From Amycolatopsis suaedae (GTDB lineage Bacteria; Actinomycetota; Actinomycetes; Mycobacteriales; Pseudonocardiaceae), in NCBI RefSeq assembly GCF_004214935.1, contig NZ_SFCC01000002.1, positions 62,001 to 126,000 of the forward strand: DNA of 64,000 bases, given 5' to 3'. This document shows, piece after piece, positions 50,349-59,000 of this stretch. Made by a program: the position numbers and the translations under genes. Under the pieces are notes generated by a model. The model had not been told where the DNA came from and did no database searches. It was given only the letters and a program-made list of their open reading frames with translations. Positions within the stretch are counted from its first letter, which is position 1, and every line of letters begins with the position of its first letter.

Positions 50349-50792
50349 TCAGCCGTTCGAGTCATACCAGTAGTTGACGGAGGAAGGCTCACCCGCGGCC
50401 TGGCGGGCGAAGTCCTCCTCCCACATGTGGAAGGTGCGTTGCCGCAGGGCGTACACCAGGTCCGCTTCCTGGTCGGTGAGCTCTCGTCCCTCCTCCTTGG
50501 CCTGTGTGTACAGCCCTCGTATGGTGTCGTACAGGGCGAAGATCGGTCCATCGCCGTCGAAGTAGCGCATGCGGTTGCGTTCGGTCTCGTCGGCGAACTC
50601 CTCGGCGGACAGTGTGCTGATCTCCGGGTGCCCCATGTCGAACAGCACCCGGTCGATGATGTCTGTGCGTGGGTCGAATCCGCCGGTGTCCCAGTTGTAC
50701 AGGTAACCGACCATGCCGCCCTCGGGCGTTTCGTCGATTCGGTACGTCCGGTGGAAGTACTCGAAGTACATCGGGAACCTATATCGCGCCAC
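50349..50792 (-). CDS. Tandem-array small protein, copy 6 (type I)
   Basis: A 147-residue soluble protein starting at GTG (MARYRFPMYFEYFHRTYR). It has the array core RIDETPEGGMVGYLYNWDTGG, where key residues are RIDETP, GG and NW, then FDMGHPEISTLSAEEF and GDGPIFALYDTIRGLY. The C-terminal helix RQRTFHMWEEDFARQAAG follows. No known family is recognised. It forms type I with copy 4 (FDMGHPE, YxYDxNG end). A candidate immunity protein for the large toxin. Confidence 0.8.
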   Translation of the reverse strand: MARYRFPMYFEYFHRTYRIDETPEGGMVGYLYNWDTGGFDPRTDIIDRVLFDMGHPEISTLSAEEFADETERNRMRYFDGDGPIFALYDTIRGLYTQAKEEGRELTDQEADLVYALRQRTFHMWEEDFARQAAGEPSSVNYWYDSNG

Positions 50793-50795
50793 AGG

Positions 50796-51239
50796 TCACC
50801 CGCTCAGATCTGACCGGTACGCGAACGAAGGAGGTTCACCCGCGTCCTGGCGGGCGAACTCCTCGTCCCACATGCGGAACGTTCGGCGGCGGATGCTCAT
50901 CACCAGCGCCCATTCCTCCGCGGTGAGCCGACGTCCCTCGCTCTTCGCGGCAGCGTAGAGCCCGTTGATGGTCTCGTAGAGTGCGAAGATCGGTCCATCG
51001 CCTTGCAGGTAGCTGGCCCGCTTGCGTTCGGTCTCGTCGAGGAATTCGTCTTCGTCGAGCCGGCTGATCTCCGGATTGCTGGTGGCGAACAGCACTTTGT
51101 CGATCAGGTCGGTGCGCTGATCGAAACGTCCGGTGTCCCAGTTGTGCAGGTAACCGACCATGCCACCGTCCGGAGTCTCGTCGATCCGGAAGGTCTTCTT
51201 GTAGTACTCGTAGTACCGCGGGAACGTGGTGAGTGCCAT
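50796..51239 (-). CDS. Tandem-array small protein, copy 5 (type II)
   Basis: A 147-residue paralogue starting MALTTFPRYYEYYKKTFRID. Type II features are YLHNWDTGRFDQRTD, FATSNPEISRLDEDEF, AAAKSEGRRLTAEEWALVM and RRRTFRMWDEEF. It is closest to copy 3 and lies 2 bases after copy 4. Unknown function. Confidence 0.8.
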   Translation of the reverse strand: MALTTFPRYYEYYKKTFRIDETPDGGMVGYLHNWDTGRFDQRTDLIDKVLFATSNPEISRLDEDEFLDETERKRASYLQGDGPIFALYETINGLYAAAKSEGRRLTAEEWALVMSIRRRTFRMWDEEFARQDAGEPPSFAYRSDLSG

Positions 51240-51241
51240 GG

Positions 51242-51685
51242 TCAGCCGTTCGGGTCATACCGGTAGTTGAGGGACGAAGGCTCTCCCGCGGCTTGGCGGG
51301 CGAAGTCCTCCTCCCACATCCGGAACGTGCGCTGCCGCAGGGCATGAGCTAGGTCCGCTTCCTGCTCGGTGAGCCGCCGCCCCTCTGCCTTGGCCTGTGC
51401 GTACACGCCGCGGATGGTGTCGTACAGGGCGAAGATCGGTCCGTCGCCGCGCAAGTCGCGCATGCGGTTGCGTTCGGTCTCGTCGGCGAAGTCCCGAGCG
51501 GACAGCGTGCTGATCTCCGGGTGACCCATGTCGAACAGCACCCGGTCGATGAGGTCCGTGCGTGGGTCGAAGCCACCGGTACGCCAGTTGTACAGGTAAC
51601 CGACCATGCCGCCGTCAGGTGTTTCGTCGATCCGGAAAGTTCGCGCGAAGTACTCGAAGTACATCGGGAACCTGGTGAGTGCCAT
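51242..51685 (-). CDS. Tandem-array small protein, copy 4 (type I)
   Basis: A 147-residue paralogue starting MALTRFPMYFEYFARTFRID. It shares FDMGHPEISTLS, NRMRDLRGDGPIFALYDT and LRQRTFRMWEEDFARQAAG with copy 6. The Met used is 5 codons inside the longest frame because that gives the common start and the 2-base spacing to copy 3. Confidence 0.8.
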   Translation of the reverse strand: MALTRFPMYFEYFARTFRIDETPDGGMVGYLYNWRTGGFDPRTDLIDRVLFDMGHPEISTLSARDFADETERNRMRDLRGDGPIFALYDTIRGVYAQAKAEGRRLTEQEADLAHALRQRTFRMWEEDFARQAAGEPSSLNYRYDPNG

Positions 51686-51687
51686 GG

Positions 51688-52131
51688 TCACCGGTCCCAC
51701 TTGGAGCGGTACTCGAACGAGGGCGGTTCACCTGCGGCTTGGCGGGCGAACTCGTCCTCCCACATGCGAATCGTTCGGCGGCGGAGGTTCATCACCAGCG
51801 CCCATTCCTCCGCGGTGAGTCGACGTCCTTCACTCTTCGCCGCGGCGTAGAGCGCCCGGATGGTCTCGTAAAGGGGGAAGATCGGCCCATCACCGGACAG
51901 GTAGCGAGATCGGTTGCTTTCGGTCTCGCTGATGAACTCGTCTTCGTCGAGTCGGCTGATGTCGGGGGTGCTCGTGGCGAACAGGACCTTGTCGATCAGG
52001 TCGGTGCGCTGGTCGAAGCGTCCGGTGTCCCAGTTGTGCAGGTAGCCGACCATGCCACCGTCCGGAGTCTCGTCGATCCGGAAAGTCTTGGCGTAGTACT
52101 CGTAGTACCGAGGAAACTTGGTGAGTGTCAT
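51688..52131 (-). CDS. Tandem-array small protein, copy 3 (type II)
   Basis: A 147-residue paralogue starting MTLTKFPRYYEYYAKTFRID. It shares YLHNWDTGRFDQRTD and LTAEEWALVMNLRRRT with copy 5, and ends PPSFEYRSKWDR. The frame extends 26 codons upstream inside copy 2, but the Met matches the other members. Confidence 0.8.
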   Translation of the reverse strand: MTLTKFPRYYEYYAKTFRIDETPDGGMVGYLHNWDTGRFDQRTDLIDKVLFATSTPDISRLDEDEFISETESNRSRYLSGDGPIFPLYETIRALYAAAKSEGRRLTAEEWALVMNLRRRTIRMWEDEFARQAAGEPPSFEYRSKWDR

Positions 52132-52133
52132 GG

Positions 52134-52577
52134 TCAGCCGCCTACATCTGACCTGTACTCGAACGAGGGCGGCTCGCCCGCCGCTTGGCGCGCGAACTCC
52201 TCCTCCCACATCCGGAACGTCCGCTTGCGCAGGCTGTCCACGAGCGCGCCTTCCTCGGGATCGAGGCGTCTTCCTTCGCTTTTCGCCTGGTCGTAGAGCC
52301 CGTCGATGGTCTCGTAGAGTGCGAAGATCGGCCCGTCACCGTGGAGGTAGTGGGCACGGATCCGTTCGGTTTCGTCGATGAACTCGTCTTCGTCGAGTCG
52401 GCTGATCTCCGGGTTGCTCGTGGCGAAGAGCACCTTCTGGATCAAGTCGGCGCGTCGGTCGAAACCACCGGTCGACCGGTTGTAGAGGTAACCGGTCAGC
52501 CCCCCGTCGGGCGTTCGGTCGATCCGGTAGGTGCGCTTGTAGTACTCGAAGTAGAGGGGTACTGGAAGTTGCGCCAT
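52134..52577 (-). CDS. Tandem-array small protein, copy 2 (type III)
   Basis: A 147-residue paralogue starting MAQLPVPLYFEYYKRTYRID. Type III features shared with copy 1 are LPVPLYFEYY, LYNRSTGGF and ETIDGLYDQAKSE; it has GGLTGYLYN where others have GGMVGYL. It lies 1 base after copy 1 and has only a weak ribosome site, so translation is probably coupled. Confidence 0.8.
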   Translation of the reverse strand: MAQLPVPLYFEYYKRTYRIDRTPDGGLTGYLYNRSTGGFDRRADLIQKVLFATSNPEISRLDEDEFIDETERIRAHYLHGDGPIFALYETIDGLYDQAKSEGRRLDPEEGALVDSLRKRTFRMWEEEFARQAAGEPPSFEYRSDVGG

Positions 52578-52578
52578 G

Positions 52579-53028
52579 TCAGCGGTCCAGCTCGGAGCGG
52601 TACTCGAACGAGGGCGGTTCACCCGCGTCCCGGCGGGCGAACTCTTCCTCCCACATGCGGAACGTCCGCTTGCGCAGGCTGGCCATTAGCGCGAGCTCGT
52701 CCGGGCCGAGTGGCCTGTTCTCGCTTTTCGCCTGGTCGTACAGTCCGTCGATGGTCTCGTATAGTGCGAAGATCGGCCCGTCACCACGCAGGTCCATGGC
52801 GCGGTTCTGCTCGGTTTCGTCGATGAAATCGTTCTCGTTGAGCCGGCTGATCTCCGGAGTACTGGTGGCGAACAGCACCTTGTGGATCAGGTCGGTGCGC
52901 GGTTCGAAACGCCCGGTGGACCGGTTGTAGAGGCGCCCGATCAGCCCTCCATCAGGTGTTTCGTCGATCCGGAAGGTCTTGTTGTAGTACTCGAAGTAGA
53001 GGGGGACTGGAAGCTTATTCGCCGCCAT
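52579..53028 (-). CDS. Tandem-array small protein, copy 1 (type III), overlapping the toxin gene
   Basis: A 149-residue paralogue starting MAANKLPVPLYFEYYNKTFR. Its start lies inside the last codons of the toxin gene (14-base overlap) with a good ribosome site GAGGAG 8 bases upstream. Core motifs are RIDETPDGGLIGRLYN, FATSTPEISRLNENDF, GDGPIFALYETIDGLY and LRKRTFRMWEEEFARRDAG. As the first gene after the toxin it is in the classic immunity position. Confidence 0.82.
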   Translation of the reverse strand: MAANKLPVPLYFEYYNKTFRIDETPDGGLIGRLYNRSTGRFEPRTDLIHKVLFATSTPEISRLNENDFIDETEQNRAMDLRGDGPIFALYETIDGLYDQAKSENRPLGPDELALMASLRKRTFRMWEEEFARRDAGEPPSFEYRSELDR

Positions 53029-56000
53029 CGGTGTTTCTCCTCATGTTCTCCGGTAGCCCGGTCTGCAGCGCCTTCCAGAACAACTCCTGCTCACGCTCGA
53101 GCAGTGCCACGGCCAGAGCGTTCTCCTCCGGGGTCAGCACCGCCTCGTCCTCCCCCTTCTCGTTCTTTCGGACCCTGCCCTCGTCCACGGCGAGCGACTC
53201 GATGTCTCTGCGTACCTCGTACAGCGCATGCTCGTACTCGCTGACCGCGTCGAGCGATTTGAGGTGTAGGCGGAACTCGGCGATGTGGTTGTTCGGCTCC
53301 ATTCGGACGTTCATCTGAAGATCGCGGTACCCACTGCCCTGCGGATTGGCGAACCGGTCCTTGAACTTGACGATTTCGAGTTCCGGATGGCTACTGACTG
53401 CGGCCAGTGCGCTGTACACCTGGGCGACGGAGTCGAACTGGATGTAGACACCGGTAAGGTCCGTCAGCTGCGCGGCGTCGCCATCGTAATCGTTCTTGAT
53501 CTTGTCCCAGGCCCGGCCGCGTTCCTTCGGCTGTTCCCTGCCCTTCGCGATGGCGTCCTGGGAGATCGCGCCCGCGATGTCCGTGGCGATCTGGGTCAGC
53601 CGCTTCTGCGCGACCTTGTGATCGTCGTAACGGGCGTCCAGGTATTTCTTCAACTTCTCCTGGTAATCAGCCTTCTCGGGGTTGTCCCTGTCGTACAGGT
53701 TCTTGCCGTCGAACGGCACCTGATACCGATCGGCCTTCGTGGCGCTACGTGCTGCGGCGTCGACGGGCTCAGCCGCCTTCAGTTGCGCCTCCGTCAGCGG
53801 CGTGATCTCGACGACCGGCGGGGTGCGGTCCAGCGAACCGCTGTCGATTCCGGCCGCGACCTCCTCCACGGCTTCACGCAGGATCGGAAGTGACTCCGGG
53901 TGCTGCAGCAGGCTGAGCATGGTCTTCGGCCTGGTCAGCAGCGACTTCTCGAGGTACTCGGCATTGCGCGAGGTCATGATCTCGGTCAGCCGCGGGTCCG
54001 CGAGCATCGCGTCCCGCAGAACCTCGGCCGGATTGGTGAGCGAAACCTTCTGACCCTCGGCGATCGCCCGGTCGGTCTCCGCCTGCCAGCGGGCGAGCGA
54101 CTCCTGGACCTTGTCCCGCGCCAGGTATTCCTCCACCTTGGCCCGCTGCTCCGGGGTCACCTGCTGCGGCGTGCCGGCGTCCTCCGGGCCACGGTCGGTC
54201 GGGCCGCCGAAGCCACCCTGGGCGTGCTCCGGCGTGCCGATGTCCTGCGACACCGCGGGCACCGGCCGGCCGTCCGGCCCGATGCGGGACGGACCGGCGC
54301 CGTAGTTCGGCGGCTGCATCCACTGCTGGCGCGGGTCGTTCGGGCGCATCCACTGCTGCCGCGGGTCCGGCCTCGGCGGAGGCGGGGGCGGCGGGGCCTG
54401 CTGCTGTTGCGCGGGCGGGTGCCAGGGGTGCGGCGACGGCGACTGCTGGGCAGGCGGGTGCCACGGGTGCGGTGACTGCGACGGCTGCTGCCCGGGTGCC
54501 CGCACCGGCTGGGTCGTGTCCGGCCCCGCCTGGTTCGGCTTGACCACGGCGGAGTTCGACGCCGGGTTACCGTCCAGATAGGACTGAGCGGCCGCGGCCG
54601 GGTCGTAGGACAGCGTTCGCAGCGTCGCCGCGGGGTGCGGCAGGCGCATGAGGCTGCCACTCTGCGGGTCGATGAACGCCACGCCCTCCTTGGTGTTCAC
54701 CACCTCGGCGACGTGCCCGATCAGACCGCCACGGCCGTCCGGGGTCTGCACGGCGACGATGGCCCGCGAACCGAACGGCTCGTTGCGCATGTGCCGGATC
54801 AGGTCGTCGTAGCCGTTGTGCGGCTTCCAGCCGTTGGCATCGACGGCCAGCCCCTCGGCCACGAAGTCGAGCGAACCGAGCCTGCGCATCTGCTCGGGCG
54901 TCAGCGGGATCGTCGAGACGTCGATACCCATCTGCCGCAGCGCGTGCACCACGGTCGCCCTGGTGCAGTTGGTCTGGTAACCGGCGTCCCACGCACCGGG
55001 GTCGTTGAAGTGCGGGTTCGTGCCGAGCAACGCGGGGTGCCGCTCGGCGATGTACTTCGCGGCCTGCGCGGGGTTGGCCGTGTCGAAGTGGATCGCCGGC
55101 TCGCCGGGCGGGTTGGTCGACCTGGCCAGCGGCGACCAGTCGCGGTCGCCGAGCTCGCCGAGATCCGGCCCGACGTGCTGCAGCTCCGGCTCGGCCTTGC
55201 CCTCGTCCGGCTGCTCGCCGGTGTCGCCGGTGTCGCTGTCCGGCGTCTCCTCCGGCTGCGGCTCGGCGGCCTTCTCCGGCTCCGGCTCGGGCTTCGCCTC
55301 CGGCTCGGGTTCCGGCTTGGCCTCGGGCTGCTGCGGCGGGATGTCCTCCCGCGACGGCGGCGTGAGGTCCTCGGCGGTCCGCTGCGCGGGCGCCTCGGTC
55401 TCCGCGCGTTCGGTGCGCTCGGCCAGAATGTCGGCGATCGACCTCGACGGCTGCGCCGGCGGCGCCTCGGACTGGGCCTTGTTCTTCCCTTCCGGGTCGA
55501 GGAGGTCGCTCACCGACTTCGCCGGCGTGCTCGACTCCGGCTTGGGGCTGCCGTCCGCGGTCAGCGTGGTGAGGCTGTCGAACGGCGACTTCGCCGCCGC
55601 GGCCTCGAACAGCGGCCTGTCGTTGCGGTAGCGCTCGCGCCGGGCTTCGAGCTCCTGGCGTGCGTCGGCGGGCTCGAGATAGCGCGGATCGCCGGGAAGG
55701 ACTTCCTCCAGCTTGATGACCCACTTCTTCCGGCCACCGCTGCCCGGGATCTCCTCCTGGTACTTCTCGACGCAGTGGTACTGCGTCTCCGGCTTCGACA
55801 GCGCCTCGTTCTCGCCGGGGTTCTGCGAGATCTTCGAGATGTCCCTGCTGGTCTTCGACTCGATGTGGATCTCGACGTCGTCACCGAACTTCGACCGCTG
55901 ACCGGGGCGGTCGACCTTCGACGCGCTGGTGAACGTCGGCTCCGCGGTGGTCTTGCCGGCCTGGTAGTGGTCGGCGATGGCCTTGGCCAGAACCGGGTCG

Positions 56001-59000
56001 CCACCGGTGTCGACGCCCCGCAACAGCGGTCCGACGTGCGGATCCAGCTTGTTCAGCGCGGACGCGATGGCCCGCGACGTCGCCTCGGCGTCGGCGAAGC
56101 TCTGGTGGGTTTCGCCGTGCCGCATGACGTCGTTGTTGGTGTCGTACAGCTCGTGCCCGGTGTAGGCGTAGATCGCCGCCGCGTCCCTGCGCTCCAGGTT
56201 CCCCAGCGTCGGGTTCTCGCTGGCGGCGTCCTTGTCCAGCTTGCGCTGCGCGAGATCCTCGATCTCGGCGTACCGGTCGGCGTTGTCCTTCGAGCAGGCC
56301 TTCTCCAGGGCCTCGTGATCGGCGTCGCCGGCGACGAAGTCGTCGTCGCGCATCGGGTTCGACGCCACCTCGGGAGCTTCCGGAGTGCTCTCGGCGTGGT
56401 CGGCCACCGGCTGGTCGGTGGTGGTGTCCGCGGTCGCAGGAGTGTCCGTGGTCCGGTCCGGGCCGCCGTAGGGCAGCGTGCTGACGTCGGTCGCCGGATG
56501 CGGCAGCGTGGCGAGCCGGTTGCTCATCGGGTCGACCAGTGCGAGGCCGTGCTCGGTGTTGACCGCGGTGAACATCTGCGTCACCGGCCGCTCGGGCAGG
56601 CCCCTGGCGGGGTCCGCCGGCGCGATGTGCTCGACGGCGATGACCGACCGCGAACCCACCGGCCGGTCGGCCAGCTGCTGCAGCGCCGCGTCGTAGTCGG
56701 TGCCGTGGCTACGCCACTCGCCGCCGAGCTTGTCCTTGACGTAGTCGAGGCTGCCCGTCCTGTCGACGTCGCCCGGCTTGACCGGCTCGGCAGTGCTGTC
56801 CTGGCCCTGCAACCGTTCCTCGAACGCCACGACCGACCGGCTGGAGTTGGTCTGGTAGCCCTCGGCCAGCGCGTCCTTGCCGTAGTACTTCAGGCCGTTG
56901 GCACGCGCGATCTCCGGCATCTCCTCCCGGAGGAAGTTGACGCCCTGGTGCGGCGAATCGGCGGTTCCGGCGTGGATGGCAGCCACGCCCGGCGGATTGG
57001 TCGCCCTGGCCAGCTCCTGCCAGCCCGCCTCCGGACGTTCGGTCCGCGGACTTCCGGCGTCGGTGTCGACCGTGGTGTCCGGCTGCTGGGTGTCCGGGGT
57101 GGGGTCCGGCGTCTCCTTGACCGTGCCGTCCGCGTTCACCAGGGTGGTCTCGAGGGCGAAACCACTGCGCGGCTGCGCGGCCTCTTCGGCGGTGCGGTCC
57201 CGCCGCTCGTCCATCTTCTGCTTGACGGTCTCCGGGTCCAGGTACCGCGGGTCGCCGGGACCGATCTCGTCGGCCTCGATGACGTGGACCATGTGGGTCC
57301 GGGGGTTGCCGTTCTCGTCGAGCTTGGGGTTGCCCTCGGAGTCCAGCAGCGGCTTCTCGACGAGTTCGTTGCGGGTGACGTAGAGCTGCGTACCCGGCTG
57401 GTAGAGGACCTCACGTTCCTTCTTGATGACCGCGAGGTCGGTGATGTCGCGGCCGGACAGCCCGTTGACCCACAGCTCGACCTTGCCGGGCAGCACCGGG
57501 TTCGGGTTGTCCGCGTCGACCGCCGACGAGCTGCCGAACTGGTGCTCGACGACGACTCCGCCGACCGGGTAATGCGCGGCGTCGATCGCGGCCTTCTCCG
57601 CGTTGCCGGACTTGCCCCAGGTCCGGACGGTGCGGCCCTGGTGCGGCGGCAGCTCGTTGAGACCCGAGGTCAGCGCGCCGGCGACCTTGGTCCACTTGTC
57701 GAGGTCCTTGCCGTTACGCATCGCCCAGTTCATGTCGCCGAAGTAGTCGGAGACGGCGTAGGCGCCGATCGCGTAGGCACCGTCGTCGGACATCCGGCGC
57801 ACGGCGGGCGACTTCGCCTCGGCACGCATTTCCTGCGCACGTACGCGCAGTTCCTCGTGCCGCAGCGCGCCGGTCTCCGGGTTCGGCTCCTTGCCCTTGT
57901 TGACCAGCGCCTGGTCGAGCGCGTCGATGTCGGAGTGGTCCGGTGAGCGGTAGCCGGGCTTCACGTACGGCTCGTCGACCCGGGGCAGGTCCGAGGACGG
58001 CACCTGGTCGGACCGGTCCTGCTTCGGGACGTCCGCTTCCTTCGCCGCAGGCGTTTCCGGGACCTCCGAGACCTCCGGGGTCTTCGGTGGTTCCGGTGCC
58101 TTCGGCGGCTCCGGCGTTTTGTCCGCGGGCGGCGGCGTGCCGCGGTCCGGAGCCGGTTCGCGCAGATCCGGACGCGTCACCGGCGGACCCGCCTGCTGGC
58201 CCTGCCGCTGGTCGGGGATGCGCGGCGGCGCGTTGGGGTCGGGCTTCTGCCACGGGTTGAAGTCCTGCGGACCCCGCTGCGGACGCCCCGCAGGCGGTGG
58301 CGGCGGCGTGGGGCCCTGCGGCCGCGGTCCGGCGGGACCGGGCTGGTAGCCCTGCGGCGGACGGCCGCCTTGCGGCGGGCGTTGCTGGCCGGGGTACGGC
58401 GGCTGGCCGCCCTGCGGCGGCATCGGGCCACGCGGTGGTCCCTGGCGTCCCGGGCCGGGCTGCCCCGGCTGGTTCTGCCAGAGGTCGCCGCGCACGGGCT
58501 CGAACCCGCGCCGGTTGGGCGGCGGGCCCTGCGGTGGCGGCGGTCCCTGGGGCGGACGCGGGCCGCCCTGGTTGGGCCGGGGACCGGGGCCACCCTGCTG
58601 CGGAGGCGGCGGGGGGTAGCCACCACCGGGCGGCGGGCCGCCCTGCTGCATCGGCGGCGGGCCGTCGGTCCGCGGAGCGCCGGGAGCCGGGCCGTCGTGG
58701 CGGGGCATGCCGCCGGGCGCGCCGGGGACGAAGCCTGCAGCCGACACGTTGTCGTTCGGCCGGTTGCCGCCCTGGGGCGGGCTGTAGTTGCCGGGCGGCG
58801 GTCCGTACCCGCCGGGACCGGGCTGAGGGCCGTAGCCGCCCGGGCCCTGGCCGCCACCCGGGGACGGGCCGTAGCCACCCGGGGCGGGACCGCCGGGGGA
58901 CGGACCGTAGCCACCCGGTGCGGGACCACCCGGCGCCGGTCCGCTGGGTGCCGGGCCGTTCGGGGTGGGACCGCCACCACCGGGCGGCGGCCCACTCGGC

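Larger units (their letters stand above)
50349..53028 (-). repeat. Six-member tandem gene array, ~446-bp period
   Basis: The start codons lie at 53028, 52577, 52131, 51685, 51239 and 50792, so the unit length is 451, 446, 446, 446 and 447 bp, with 1-3 bases between genes. Subtypes run III, III, II, I, II, I in transcription order, which suggests that a II-I pair of about 892 bp was itself duplicated. Confidence 0.9.

Noticed and set aside
50349..53028. The tandem repeat considered as a CRISPR or mobile-element array
   Set aside because: The repeat unit is a complete gene of ~446 bp with codon-level divergence, not short identical repeats with spacers, and there is no transposase or flanking repeat.
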